64,000 nucleotides of DNA from Tritrichomonas musculus. Lineage: Eukaryota; Parabasalia; Tritrichomonadida; Tritrichomonadidae. Within the stretch, counting starts at the first letter, position 1. Each line of letters opens with the position of its first letter. The position numbers and the translations under genes were made by a program. The notes under the pieces are model-generated. The model saw only the letters and a list, made by a program, of their open reading frames with translations. It did not search any database and was not told the DNA's origin. Below are positions 40,584-51,507 of this stretch, one piece after another. Location of the stretch: positions 7,979,501 to 8,043,500 of the forward strand of contig JAPFFF010000004.1 of assembly GCA_039105265.1 (NCBI GenBank), in the 5' to 3' direction.

Positions 40584-41267
40584 ATGTTTGTAAGTGTTAA
40601 AAACATGGTTAAAGCTGAGCAAAGAGCAATAAAGCAATTGTTAATTCCCGGGAAAACACTTATGTATAATGCTGGAAAAAGTGTTGCAGAAACAATTTTA
40701 GATCGCTACCCAGATGCTCAACATATTGGTGTAGCTGCTGGATTTGGAAACAATGGAGGTGATGGTTTTGTTACAGCAATGCTTTTACAAAAGAAATTCA
40801 AAAAAGTTTCTATATTTTCACTTGGGAAACCAGAATCTTACTCTGACGATGCAAAGCATTTTCTATCTCTATGTATGAAAGAAAAAGATATTACCATAAA
40901 CTTCCCCAAAGACTTAAAAGAATCAATAGATTGCGCTAAAAATTATCACTATTGCGATTTGGTTGTTGATGCATTACTTGGAACGGGCCTCACAGGAAAT
41001 GTTACTGATCCTGTTGCATCAGTTATATTTAACTTACCAACTAATTTGCCAATGGTGTCTGTAGATATTCCATCAGGCCTAAATGGAACAACTGGTGACT
41101 TTGGTGCGGCATGCATTAAGGCTAATCAAACAATTACTTTTGCTAGACCAAAAATTGGAATGAAAAACAGAGAAAATTGTACAGGAGAGCTAATTGTTTC
41201 TGATATTGGAATACCTGAAATTTGTTTCGACGATGAAAAATGGTATAAACTTACTCATCAGAAATAA
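40584..41267 (+). CDS. NAXE: NAD(P)H-hydrate epimerase (YjeF_N domain)
   Basis: 227 residues, intact. It interconverts the R and S epimers of damaged NAD(P)HX so that the dehydratase can restore NAD(P)H. Visible family motifs: the N-terminal LLIPGKTLMYNAG helix, GFGNNGGDG at residues 53-61 (nucleotide-binding loop), VVDALLGTGL around residue 127 with the catalytic-type Asp129, VSVDIPSGLNG at 158-168 and TITFARPKIG near 183. The length matches stand-alone epimerases; the dehydratase domain (fused in bacterial Nnr) is not present here. There is no obvious N-terminal presequence for hydrogenosome import, so a cytosolic location is likely. It is convergent with the large coiled-coil gene downstream. 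Confidence 0.93.
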   Translation: MFVSVKNMVKAEQRAIKQLLIPGKTLMYNAGKSVAETILDRYPDAQHIGVAAGFGNNGGDGFVTAMLLQKKFKKVSIFSLGKPESYSDDAKHFLSLCMKEKDITINFPKDLKESIDCAKNYHYCDLVVDALLGTGLTGNVTDPVASVIFNLPTNLPMVSVDIPSGLNGTTGDFGAACIKANQTITFARPKIGMKNRENCTGELIVSDIGIPEICFDDEKWYKLTHQK

Positions 41268-41647
41268 TTATGACTATTGTTTATTAAAAGATTCATTATT
41301 TTTTAATTAATAATAATAAATTAATTGATTATTTATTATTTTGTATTTTTCTGTTTATGAAATAAGGTTCAACAGTTATAAAATATAAAAATTATTCATA
41401 AGTAGTATGTATAATCAAAATTAATGTAACTATTGAATTTTTTTTTTTCTAAATCTGATGGAAAATTCTAAAACAAAAGTTTCACTGTAATTAACAAATG
41501 AACAAAAGTCAATTTTGATGTTGTCGATATTATTCGTAAATTATATTAAATTTCATATAAATGATGTAATAAAAATTAAAAGTAGAAGAAATATAACACA
41601 AGCGAATATTTACAATAAAGTTGTTAAACAAATAAAAAAAATTTTTT
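41268..41647. other. Intergenic region between convergent genes
   Basis: Contains the 3' ends of both flanking genes and nothing else recognised. An 87-codon frame overlapping the end of the minus-strand gene is a shadow. Confidence 0.5.
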
Positions 41648-44600
41648 TCACACCTTTAAAGGATTTGCAACAATTCCCAATCGAAGCATCTTTGACACCT
41701 TTTGATTATGTGAATTTGCATTCTTCAATGCTTCTTCGAAAGAAGGCATTGATCTCGAATGGTCAGATTCCAATTTGATATTTGTATTTTTATTTGCATT
41801 CAGATCTTCACTTCCACTTTCACTTTGGGAATCAAACTCAAACTTTTTCTTTAAGTTGTAAGTTGTCACCTTCATTCCCGGTGCCAATGATTTCTTCCTT
41901 ACGAGTCCACCTTCATGTCTATCTTCTTCTTCTTCTTTATTAACGGTTTTTTTATCGTCAATTTTTATGAAATTCAAAGCTTGCAAAGCGGACATTATTT
42001 TCTGTCTTTCTTTTTCTTGCATGTAACGTCTCTTTCCTTCCCATCTTGCAAGTGACAAAGCCTGACGCTCAGCGAAACTTTTGAGAGTATATTTGGACGA
42101 GTCCACTTTTTGAATGTCTCTTAACAAATTTCTTGTTTTCATCTCTCCGAGCAAAGCGATGTTTTTCGATTGCTCGAAATAAGAAGCCTTCTTTAAGTCC
42201 TCCGCAAACTTCACAGACATTTGTTTGTATTGTTCGACCAACTTTCTTAACTTCTCGTTTTCAGTTGACAAAGTTTTAACGAGTTCTATTGAATCGTCCA
42301 ACTTTTTGTTTGCCAATTCTCGTTGAACTTCGACTCTTTTGACTTCTCTTTCGAGCTTTGCATTAGTGTTCGTCAGCTTGAAAAGATGTTGCTGTGTTGT
42401 GTGAAGCTCCTCTCTAACCTCAGAATTTTCTGTCGTTTTCAAAGCAAGCGTTGATTCAAGCTGCTGAATTCTTGCCTTCAAATTCTGTGCTTTCTGGTTC
42501 TCAACGATTCTTCCACCGATGGTTGATGTCTGGTTAACAGCGAGCTGAACACCAGAAATTCCTTCATTTGAATCGCTATTTAGTCGGCCGTTAAGGCCAT
42601 TTGAATTGACCTTATCTTGAATCATTTGTTCGGAACTTGAAGCCTTGTAGATCATCTTGTTGTCAGACTCCTCTGAGAATTCGGGCTGGAAGACAGCGAA
42701 GCTGTCCTTTGAATTTGAATGGTTTATTTCTTTTTCTTTCTCTTTTTCTTTGTTGATATTGAGTGATGAAACGTGGATCACTTCGTTGTCTTCTTCTACA
42801 GGTGGATCGACGGTTTTTTCGGTTGACGGTTGTTCATCGGCTTGAGGTAACAATTTTGTCGATGAAAGATTCAAACTTCCCGAGGATTTCGGTTGAAGGC
42901 CAAATCCTTTGTACTTGTTATTTGACATCGAGTGAATGTCGTCATCTTTTTGATTGATTGAAAAGATGACGAATGGTTCGACCGATGTCATGTCAACTTC
43001 GGAAGCTTTACTAGAAATGACCAGTTCAGTTTGCAGTTGTTCAATTTTGATATTCAAATTATCGACAACTTTTTGATTATCAAAATTCTTCTTGCATTCA
43101 ATTTCGAGTTTTTCAGCCATTGAATTTATTTGGTCTTTTTGAAAGGCGTCGTTTTCTTTCGATGCCTTCTCGGACTCCTCCAAAGCATGGATCTTTAGCA
43201 TGTTTTCTTTCTCCTTCGATGTGAGAGATTTAAGTTGCTTTTGGAGCATGTTTATCTCTTCATCTTTCTCGGCGGTTTCGCCGTGCATCACCATGACTTC
43301 TTGCATCCTTTCGTTGAGAATGAGAAGCTGCTCATTCGACTGACTGTGAAGGATTTCTTTCTCTCGAATGGCAGTTGTCAAGTAGGCACTTTGCTCCTGC
43401 ATTTTCTCTATGAGTGCCTCTGGATGCTCCGCGTCTCCTTTCGCCAACGACATCGCGGTGTCAAGAGCCTTCGTGAGAACTTTGACGATTTCATTGTGCC
43501 TTTGAATGAGATCGTGTGTCATGTTGTTGACTTCGTTGTACGAGTTCATCATCGACTTGTACTGCTCTTTAAGCTCATTCATCTGGCGCTTCCATGACTC
43601 GAGATCAGTACGAAACTCTTCAATGGCTTTTGGATCGCCTGTGGGCTTGTTCTTCTCAAAAAGCAGATCGGCCAAATTGTCATCGTCTTGAGCATTTTTC
43701 TGCGAGTCTTTGTTGTTGTCATTTGTTGGTGATTCTGCACATTTTTGCATTGATGATGATGGTCGTGAATTGCCTTTTGAGAAGTAGCCAACTTCGGAAA
43801 CTTGAAGAGAGACAATATCAGCTTCAGGTGTCAAAAAGACTTCATTATTTGTCACTTTTTCTTTCTCCTTTTGTTGTTGTTGAGTTTGGTTTTGTTGAGT
43901 TTGGTTTTGTTGAGTTTGGTTTTGTTGCTGTTGTTGTTGACTACGTAAAAATTGTGATTGAAGACGTGCAAGAACATTTCCTCCCTTTTCAATATGAGCA
44001 TCTTCAATTGTCGTTCTTTCCCACGGAAGAATGTCGAGGCGCGATATTGCAGATCTTGTGAGGCTCGGCTTTCTAAACTGCTGAAGTTGCTGCAGCGAGA
44101 TTGTGTTCGAATGAGGAAGGCTTGATCGAGTCTTATTCTTTTCAAGAGGAGGGAAGCCATTCTTATTTGGATCGTTTTTATTGTTTTGTGATGATTGATC
44201 CAAAGGCGGAAGTTTATTTTGTTGTTGGACTTGATCGCGAGGAATTGTTTCATCTTTCGACGTTGTGATGAAGTCAGCGAGAGATCTAGTGAAAGGACTT
44301 TGTGATCCATCCAAAGAAGTTCCATCGTAACCAGAAGCGAACTTTGATTTCAATTCAGGATTTTCTTTCTCTTTTGAATCTCCACTTTTATCTTTATCAT
44401 CTTCGATTGGGATGAATTTTGTGATGTGATGAATGTTGCTTGGTGGCTTAATGAAAGCCGAATTGAATGAGACATGATCATTTTTATTACGATAAATGTT
44501 GCATGATTGTGAAGAAGCAATCATTCTTCCTGGCTTTTTAGATGAAACATTCGGAGATATTTCAAAGATAACAAAATGAGCTGTTTTGTTATCAATTGGA

Positions 44601-47600
44601 ATTTTCTCAGACGAATCGAAAAAGATTTCTTTACTAATTTGTAATGATGGATCAACTTCTTCATCATCAACTATCTTAATATTAGAAAGACTTCCTTTAG
44701 AAGAAGACTTGAATTTGTAATCAACAAGATTCTCGATCTTCTTATCAATGACTTCTTCCATTTTTTGGATTTTTTCGTTCTGTTCGGGTGTGAACAAACG
44801 ATTATTTGAAGGTGAAAAAGAACGGGCTTTTGCAACAGATGAAGGATCTTTATTTAATTTATTTTGATGAACTTTTTGTGTAGGTGGTAATGTGAAAACG
44901 GTGATGTCAAAGTTTGATGTTAATGTGATTGTTTTATTTGCTTCTTTCGTGTTGTCAATTTGAATGACTTGTTGACAACTACTCAAATCAAGTCCTTCTC
45001 TCATCTTCTTCTTCATTTCTATCAAATTCATAACTTCATTCTTGATTTCGTTCTCCATTTTTCCAATCTGCTCAAGTTGCTTGTCATTAAACTCATCTTT
45101 TTGAAAAGGTGACTCAATGTCAGTTCGATTTATTTGAACAGCTTCATGACAGAAAGGACACTCGACAACTGGTGATTCAACAGTTGACACTTGAAGGATG
45201 ATAGGATTAATGCTAATCTTTTCACCACATTTGGAGCATTCGATACTTTTTTCAGTGTTATAATCATCGTTTGAAACATTTTCAATCATGTAGGGCGGTT
45301 TAACAGGCATGCTAATTGATCCTTCAAAAGAGGTAGAATTTGCTTCTTCTGTTTTTTCAACATCTTTTTGTTCTCTCAAATCTTTTTCTATTGTTTGTTT
45401 AAGTTTATCATTTTCACGACTTTCTGGTGTTTGTTTAAGTTCATCGATTTGTTTGAACAGTTCTTCTTTTTGACTAGTGAGCTCTTTGATTTCAGTTTTA
45501 GCTTTTTCAAGATCTTCTCTTAATTTGCCATTTTCAAGCAGTAATTCATTAATTTTTTCTGCTTCTTCAGCGACTGATTGTCTCATTAATTTAACCATGT
45601 CATTCCCTTCTTGATCTTTAAGGTTTCTATTATTAGAAATCTTTCCGAGAGTTGTTCTTAAGAACTCGTTTTCAGTGGAAACTTCGACTATTTTCTTGTT
45701 CAATTCATCTATTTTTTCATTTGCTTCGCTAAGTGGAATTGTTGGTTCTCTATTGACGATATCGTCGCTTATTTCTCCTTGTTTCTCCACGCCTTTGATG
45801 AGATTTGTTATCATGTTGTCAATGTGATCACAGGCATCGCTTGGCGAGGTTGAATTTGACACTTTATCTCTTAAATCAGAAAGATCTGAGATTAAATTTC
45901 GTCTGTTTTCAGCCATTTGTTCTTCGAAGCCTCTGATCATGTCCTTCCTCATTTGTTCCAATTCCCAATCTTTAGTTTTCTGGATATTTTCACGTTGTTG
46001 GTTCATCAGAGCAGTGTATTCTTCTTTAACTTTTCGTACTTGTTGATCGGCCCAATTCTTATCAAAAAGTTTGATTTCATCATCAAGATCATTCTTCCTC
46101 GAATCGTTGTCATATTCGTCTTCTTCTTCTTCATTTTCATCATCAAATTCATCTTCGGCGTTTGGAATGTCAACAACTACTTGGGCATCATCAAGAGCAT
46201 CTCTTAAAGCATCCCTTTCATTGATCAACTTCTTATTAAGATTTTCAACCGAACTAATTTTTTCGGAAAATTTTCTTCTCATTCTTTCATACTTTTCATC
46301 AGCGTCAGCTTCACAGTTATTCAATCTTTTCTGGAAATTTGCTTCAAGTTCAATTTTCTGTCTTAATAAAGAAGCATCGATATCGTCTTTCAATTGAAGA
46401 CGAAGAGTTTCATTCTGTTTGAATGCATCCATTAATTTTGCCTCATATTGTTTTGTCAATGCTTTAACTTTATCGTTATTCATGTTTTTAAGTTCAATTA
46501 TTTGCTTCTTATTACGTTCAGTTACTTCATTAATTGAACTTTCTTGGTTCTTCATAACTTCAGACAGTGCTGCTGATTGGTCAGTGTTTTCGAGGCTCTT
46601 TAGCATGTCATTCATTTGCATTCGATGTCTCTTTTCAGCAATGTCAAGAGCCTGTTGCTGAGATTGTCTAGCTTGTTCACGAATGGAAGCAATTTTATTC
46701 TCATATTCAATTCTCAAATTTGCAATAATTTGATTGTCACTTTTCTCATTCAAAACTTTATCGCCTCCACTATAAGCATCGGCCAACTTTTTCTTATACA
46801 TATTTTCCATGAATTCGTATTTCTCATTCAAACTAGAAATTGTTTGGTCGGCCGTTTTCTTAGCACGTTCAATATGTTGAAGATTATTTCTCAAATCAAT
46901 TGCGGTGAATTTGATCTCCTTCATTTCTTTCATGTTGTCAGAAATTTCAGCTTTTAACGATTGAACTTGCTCGGTTAAATAGTGAATTTTTGACATCAAT
47001 TCAATTTCACGATCAGAAGACAAATTTTCACCATTTTCAATATCATCGCCCATTGCTTGAATTAATGACTTGTCATTAGAAAGACTATCTGATGAATTTG
47101 TGGGTGAAAATTTGCCATCATCTCCACTTTTGTTCCTCAAAGCAGACTTCAAATTATTTATTGTATTTTGTTGTTCACAAATCTTTCTTTGTGCACCAGC
47201 GAGGTTTTGATTTGCCTCTTTAATTTTACGTGCTGAAATGTCTGATCGTCGGTTACGACGGTTTTTTTGATGTTGGTCAATTTGGCTCTTAAGATTTTGG
47301 ATCTCTTTGTCCCTTGAGTCAATCACTTGCTTTAAGTCGCGCATTTGACGAGTGAATGAATCAACGATAGCTTTATGTATATGTGAAGCTTGTTCAGAAC
47401 AAACTTCGTTCTTTTCGCAGGCATCATTTATAAGTGTCGCAAGTTGCGCTGAATCAACACCAGTATCAAAGTCGCTAAGGTTCGTTATCTCGTTTTCAAT
47501 TGCATTTTGGTTTTCGTGCTGAAAATCGTTAAAAAAGACGCGTAATGAGTCTAGCATTTTACTTTGAGCATCACTGTTACCTACATGTTCATCTATCATG

Positions 47601-48061
47601 GTAGCCAAACGAAGTCTAGCTTCTAAAAGTATCGATTGTTGATCTAGGCTATCAATGCCGGCATCATCTTCTAGCATTTCCATCAAGTTGATGAGAAATT
47701 CTTGATCTGAAACGCTAAATGAGTCAACTAATTGGCGTATTTTGGTTGTAGATTTGTCGATTTTAAAAAACGGATTTTTTTCGTTTTCTTTATTTTCTTT
47801 ATTATCATCATCTTCAAGTTTTTGTTTTAATAACTGTTGGCGCTCTTTATCTGTTTGTTCTAGTCCATCCCAAACTTTTTCGGCAGTATTTTTGTTGTAA
47901 AACCAGGGATTTGGTATGCTATCATGTAAAATTAAATTATTATTTGTTGAATCCGTATTTTTGTCTGATTTCTTTTCATATTTGATTATTTTCCGAACAC
48001 GGTTGATTCCAGTCTTCCCTGTAGCCGGTTTTGGCCGGTTAGGGAAGAAAAGATGATTCAT
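41648..48061 (-). CDS. 2137-residue coiled-coil protein with a central four-Cys zinc-ribbon-like motif
   Basis: Intact frame from ATG 48059-48061. A basic N-terminus (FFPNRPKPATGKTGINRVRK) is followed by long heptad-rich coiled coils (roughly residues 230-930 and 1430-2000) separated by disordered regions. Near residues 938-972 two CxxC pairs (ECSKCGEK and ECPFCHEA) suggest a zinc-binding knuckle. A Gln-rich tract (about 1370-1400, with QNQTQQNQTQQ) and an acidic EDEFDDENEEEED patch also stand out. The C-terminus is basic/Ser-rich (RKKSLAPGMKVTTYNLKK). Overall shape fits a cytoskeletal, centrosomal or axonemal scaffold, but no specific orthologue is recognised. GC content is a little higher than in the flanking relic-rich DNA, as expected for a conserved gene. 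Confidence 0.85.
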   Translation of the reverse strand: MNHLFFPNRPKPATGKTGINRVRKIIKYEKKSDKNTDSTNNNLILHDSIPNPWFYNKNTAEKVWDGLEQTDKERQQLLKQKLEDDDNKENKENEKNPFFKIDKSTTKIRQLVDSFSVSDQEFLINLMEMLEDDAGIDSLDQQSILLEARLRLATMIDEHVGNSDAQSKMLDSLRVFFNDFQHENQNAIENEITNLSDFDTGVDSAQLATLINDACEKNEVCSEQASHIHKAIVDSFTRQMRDLKQVIDSRDKEIQNLKSQIDQHQKNRRNRRSDISARKIKEANQNLAGAQRKICEQQNTINNLKSALRNKSGDDGKFSPTNSSDSLSNDKSLIQAMGDDIENGENLSSDREIELMSKIHYLTEQVQSLKAEISDNMKEMKEIKFTAIDLRNNLQHIERAKKTADQTISSLNEKYEFMENMYKKKLADAYSGGDKVLNEKSDNQIIANLRIEYENKIASIREQARQSQQQALDIAEKRHRMQMNDMLKSLENTDQSAALSEVMKNQESSINEVTERNKKQIIELKNMNNDKVKALTKQYEAKLMDAFKQNETLRLQLKDDIDASLLRQKIELEANFQKRLNNCEADADEKYERMRRKFSEKISSVENLNKKLINERDALRDALDDAQVVVDIPNAEDEFDDENEEEEDEYDNDSRKNDLDDEIKLFDKNWADQQVRKVKEEYTALMNQQRENIQKTKDWELEQMRKDMIRGFEEQMAENRRNLISDLSDLRDKVSNSTSPSDACDHIDNMITNLIKGVEKQGEISDDIVNREPTIPLSEANEKIDELNKKIVEVSTENEFLRTTLGKISNNRNLKDQEGNDMVKLMRQSVAEEAEKINELLLENGKLREDLEKAKTEIKELTSQKEELFKQIDELKQTPESRENDKLKQTIEKDLREQKDVEKTEEANSTSFEGSISMPVKPPYMIENVSNDDYNTEKSIECSKCGEKISINPIILQVSTVESPVVECPFCHEAVQINRTDIESPFQKDEFNDKQLEQIGKMENEIKNEVMNLIEMKKKMREGLDLSSCQQVIQIDNTKEANKTITLTSNFDITVFTLPPTQKVHQNKLNKDPSSVAKARSFSPSNNRLFTPEQNEKIQKMEEVIDKKIENLVDYKFKSSSKGSLSNIKIVDDEEVDPSLQISKEIFFDSSEKIPIDNKTAHFVIFEISPNVSSKKPGRMIASSQSCNIYRNKNDHVSFNSAFIKPPSNIHHITKFIPIEDDKDKSGDSKEKENPELKSKFASGYDGTSLDGSQSPFTRSLADFITTSKDETIPRDQVQQQNKLPPLDQSSQNNKNDPNKNGFPPLEKNKTRSSLPHSNTISLQQLQQFRKPSLTRSAISRLDILPWERTTIEDAHIEKGGNVLARLQSQFLRSQQQQQQNQTQQNQTQQNQTQQQQKEKEKVTNNEVFLTPEADIVSLQVSEVGYFSKGNSRPSSSMQKCAESPTNDNNKDSQKNAQDDDNLADLLFEKNKPTGDPKAIEEFRTDLESWKRQMNELKEQYKSMMNSYNEVNNMTHDLIQRHNEIVKVLTKALDTAMSLAKGDAEHPEALIEKMQEQSAYLTTAIREKEILHSQSNEQLLILNERMQEVMVMHGETAEKDEEINMLQKQLKSLTSKEKENMLKIHALEESEKASKENDAFQKDQINSMAEKLEIECKKNFDNQKVVDNLNIKIEQLQTELVISSKASEVDMTSVEPFVIFSINQKDDDIHSMSNNKYKGFGLQPKSSGSLNLSSTKLLPQADEQPSTEKTVDPPVEEDNEVIHVSSLNINKEKEKEKEINHSNSKDSFAVFQPEFSEESDNKMIYKASSSEQMIQDKVNSNGLNGRLNSDSNEGISGVQLAVNQTSTIGGRIVENQKAQNLKARIQQLESTLALKTTENSEVREELHTTQQHLFKLTNTNAKLEREVKRVEVQRELANKKLDDSIELVKTLSTENEKLRKLVEQYKQMSVKFAEDLKKASYFEQSKNIALLGEMKTRNLLRDIQKVDSSKYTLKSFAERQALSLARWEGKRRYMQEKERQKIMSALQALNFIKIDDKKTVNKEEEEDRHEGGLVRKKSLAPGMKVTTYNLKKKFEFDSQSESGSEDLNANKNTNIKLESDHSRSMPSFEEALKNANSHNQKVSKMLRLGIVANPLKV

Positions 48062-48145
48062 TTATAAAAGCGAATAAAAAAAATCGTTATTTTAACATTC
48101 AAAAAGTTCGTGTAAAATCTTTATTCGTTAAAAATTAACATAAGA

Positions 48146-48147
<2 letters not shown>

Positions 48148-48176
<29 letters not shown>
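48148..48176 (+). repeat. A29 homopolymer
   Basis: 29 uninterrupted A residues between the start of the coiled-coil gene and the stop of the kinase-like gene. One of several such tracts in the window (A22 at 8658, T27 at 18386, T29 at 37538, T83 at 59297). Confidence 0.95.
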
Positions 48177-48178
<2 letters not shown>

Positions 48179-48325
48179 GTTAACCAATTTAATTATAAAA
48201 CGTATTTTTAAATGAACTTTACTTAAAAATTTTAAATAATTCTTTAATGAATAGATATTTATAAAAATAGAAAATAAATTATTTATGTTAAAGAAGAATT
48301 AAAAATATAAACAAACTAATTAACT

Positions 48326-50734
48326 TTAAGCATTTGGAACAGATTGAGATCTCTTTTTGATTCTTTTTCTAAAACGTTCTATATTTTCTTTGAATGTCCT
48401 TATCATTGCCTTGATTTCCGTATCTCTATTCTTATATGTCAATTTTTTGAACTCAGCGTCAATGTTAAATTCACTGAAGCAAGGAGTGTAATCAGCCACA
48501 GCGCTTAGCACTGAGAAAAGTGATAAAATTTCTCGAATGATAGCCAAGCTAGCATTTGGGTCATCGTTCATTTTATTTAAATTTTCTCTAAGCGACTTAA
48601 TCAACTTTTTGAAGAACTTCAAATTAGGATCGTTTAATGCGAAATTTTGATAGATAATGAGCAAATTTCGAGTGGTCACTTCATCGCCTATATTAAAAAC
48701 AGCTGAATAAAAATCTTCACAAAAGTTATTAGCTTCAAGTTCTTCAATAAAGTTAGCGTCGCACTTAATTATGATCAATAAATTTTGAATGTTTCTGACC
48801 ATTTTCAAGTCTGCATTTTGACACAATTTGGAGAGCAAGAATGGCAATGATGCTGATTTACGATATTCATCTTTGTTTGCCTTCCTTTGAAGCAATATAA
48901 GAAGTACACGCAAAGTTCCATCAAGATCGGGAAGAGGAACTTCTATAAAGTTCTTCTGTTTCATTAAAATTTTTGAACCTTCGTTATCTTCAGCAATTTT
49001 ACAAAGCAACAAGTTTCCCAAATGGGTTGTTGTTGCCAGCCTGAGTGCTGAGTAGACAAGTTCTGGACTTACTAGTATCTTATCTCTTATTAGAAGGAAC
49101 TTTACTGCTGATAATGCAGTGTGAGGATCAGCCAAATGTCTCGCTGTATGACTGAAAAAGGTTGACAAGTTTTCTTTCGGTATCGGCTCGTCTTTAAATT
49201 CAGAAAGGAAGGCGTAAACAGCACGAATTGTCGAATGATTTTGAGAATCAATCAGTGAAGATATGAAGTTCGTGCAATGATTAGCTCTTCCCTTTCTGTA
49301 CTTTGGAATATTGCGGCAAAGAGTAAAGAAAATTGAAATGAAGTTGCTCTGGTATTTCAATTGCTTGTAACTAAGTGTCTTTAGCAATAGATCAAAGAAG
49401 ATCCATGGATTCTTAACTTCATCCCATTGCTTTAAATAACAAGTACTTAATACAAGAACTTTTTTTGTGAATCTTGGATTCTTCATTACAATCATCAAAT
49501 TGGGGGCAATCTTTTCTATGGCATTTGGCTCGTATTTAATGATCCAATAAACGATGTCTAGTATAAGTCCTACTAAATTTTCCCTGTCAAATGGTAATGA
49601 GAGATGATTTTCAGACTCAATAAAAAAGTGGCAATACTGTTCGTTTTGGACTAAATATAGTGAGCATCTAAGGAGTGATTTAAATAGCTGAAGATCGGTT
49701 TTGGGTCCAAAATGGTTTCCTATAATATCAAAGAAATTTTTGCAATTGCTTTGATCAACTGTCTTAACAAGCTTTTCTAATTCAGGAATCTTTTCGGGTT
49801 TCAAATCAATCAAGCTTTTGAATAGCATGTTATTTTTACGGTTCTCAATGTCGTCAAGTCTCTCAACTACTTCATCAACTTCATAATTTGAAGTGTTGTG
49901 GTAAGCAACAGCATGGTTCTTAAAGAGTTCATATATTTCGTCAAATGTGGGTCTTTCTTGTGGACTTTCATTCAAACATTGGCGTATTAATCGCTGTAAA
50001 TTTTTGGGAGCTTTTTTGATGTTTGTGGGAGGTTTGGTTGAACAATTATAGTTATTACATGCTAATAATTCGCAAAGTAATACGCCAAAAGCAAAAACGT
50101 CTGTTTGTTTACTGTAATCTGTGGTTTTCTTTAATTCAGGAGCGAGATATCTTTTTGGAGAGGCTTGATGTGGCGGACCGCGAAATTCATTTAGCCCATA
50201 ATCGATAAGATGAGGTAAATATGAGTCACCAACGATTTTAACTGTGCATGGTTGTAAATTTTGGTGAACGATTTCATTTTTATGTAAAAATGACATTGCT
50301 TTAGCTATACAAAGAGCAATTCTTGTTTTTGTGTTTTCATCTAACCATCTAAACGAAATCCCTTTTTTAGTTTCATGAAATACTTGAGATAGATAATAAA
50401 CACTTGTATCTCTGACCTTTTTCGAGCTGTTCTTCGGAATCAGTATATCGCCTTCTTCATACTTTGAAATTATAATATGAGGTGCGCTTTTAGAAAAAAA
50501 AATATATGGAGTCAATAGTTCGTAATGGATTGACATAAGTTTATCTAATTTTTGAACAAGTTTTGTTTCTGGATAATCGCTTTGATTATTAATCTGTTGA
50601 GCGGTATAATTCTCATCGTTAATATTTGAAACAATTATTTTGAGTTGAATTTTTGGTATAACATCATGGCCTTCTTTTTCATAATTGGAGAAATTATCTA
50701 AATTAAATTTGGTACCTGATTTCTTCATACTCAT
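48326..50734 (-). CDS. Predicted pseudokinase with C-terminal helical-repeat region
   Basis: 802 residues from ATG 50732-50734 (the TTG just upstream is not used). A TKL-like kinase fold occupies about residues 40-275, but key residues are changed. The HRD motif reads VHQNLQP (about 155-161, Asn in place of the catalytic Asp and Gln for Arg), DFG reads IDYGLN (about 176-178), and no clear VAIK lysine or glycine loop is seen. The APE (YLAPELKK), VFAFGVLL and distal Arg (QERPTFDEI) are preserved, so the fold is probably kept while phosphotransfer is lost. Residues about 300-790 are Leu-rich helices resembling ARM/HEAT-like repeats, and the tail is basic (RFRKRIKKRSQS). It is probably a scaffold or regulator. 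Intact gene. Confidence 0.8.
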   Translation of the reverse strand: MSMKKSGTKFNLDNFSNYEKEGHDVIPKIQLKIIVSNINDENYTAQQINNQSDYPETKLVQKLDKLMSIHYELLTPYIFFSKSAPHIIISKYEEGDILIPKNSSKKVRDTSVYYLSQVFHETKKGISFRWLDENTKTRIALCIAKAMSFLHKNEIVHQNLQPCTVKIVGDSYLPHLIDYGLNEFRGPPHQASPKRYLAPELKKTTDYSKQTDVFAFGVLLCELLACNNYNCSTKPPTNIKKAPKNLQRLIRQCLNESPQERPTFDEIYELFKNHAVAYHNTSNYEVDEVVERLDDIENRKNNMLFKSLIDLKPEKIPELEKLVKTVDQSNCKNFFDIIGNHFGPKTDLQLFKSLLRCSLYLVQNEQYCHFFIESENHLSLPFDRENLVGLILDIVYWIIKYEPNAIEKIAPNLMIVMKNPRFTKKVLVLSTCYLKQWDEVKNPWIFFDLLLKTLSYKQLKYQSNFISIFFTLCRNIPKYRKGRANHCTNFISSLIDSQNHSTIRAVYAFLSEFKDEPIPKENLSTFFSHTARHLADPHTALSAVKFLLIRDKILVSPELVYSALRLATTTHLGNLLLCKIAEDNEGSKILMKQKNFIEVPLPDLDGTLRVLLILLQRKANKDEYRKSASLPFLLSKLCQNADLKMVRNIQNLLIIIKCDANFIEELEANNFCEDFYSAVFNIGDEVTTRNLLIIYQNFALNDPNLKFFKKLIKSLRENLNKMNDDPNASLAIIREILSLFSVLSAVADYTPCFSEFNIDAEFKKLTYKNRDTEIKAMIRTFKENIERFRKRIKKRSQSVPNA

Positions 50735-51507
50735 CAATTTTAAAATTTATCTAAAAACCAAATAACTTTTTCAATAAAAATCAAAAGACTGTTTACTTTC
50801 AAAAGATTCTTTAACGTCTTGTATAGATTTTTTAATCGATTAATACATTTTTATCTTGAAATTTAATTTTTATTTATTTTAGATAATAGGTTATATATTT
50901 TCATAACATTGATTAAATACATGTATATCAATATTAATTTGTAAATATAGTCTTTAAATTGAAATGCATAAGGCGGTTTTTCATGAATAATTGTTTAAAC
51001 ATTAAAAAAGGAACCATTGACATTTAAGATATCTTAAATAACTGAGAAGATAAATTTAAGAAAAGAAAATTTAAAAAATTTGAAAAATTGCATTGATGTT
51101 GGTTGAAATTTATTTGATTTTCATGGAGATTGAAAAAAATCTTAATCTTCCAGCTATTTTCGGTAGTTTTTAGAAAATCAGTAGAGAATGTTGGAAAAAA
51201 ATGCTCCAATATTATCATTCCATGTATATTTTAATGATGATTGGAATTTAAATGTAGCTTAAAAATTAATAACATTCAAGTTGGTAATTTCCTAGAAAGC
51301 AAAACGCTTTTGTTAATATATATGTAAACAATTTTTCTTCAATTTGGTAATAGTAAGTCTAAAATGTTTTGAGCTTTTAAACAAGTATTTATTTGAATAT
51401 ATTTTTATTTATAAACTAATGAAAGCATAAGTCTTGTTGGATCTGTAGTGAAAACGAAGCAGGTTAAAAAATAAAAAAAATACAAATAATTACAAATATA
51501 CTATGTA
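50735..51507. other. Intergenic AT-rich DNA
   Basis: A 64-codon Phe/Asn-rich minus-strand frame (51024-51218) has no support. Nothing else recognised. Confidence 0.5.

Noticed and set aside
51024..51218. 64-codon minus-strand ORF
   Set aside because: Phe/Asn-rich chance frame without domain or conserved context.
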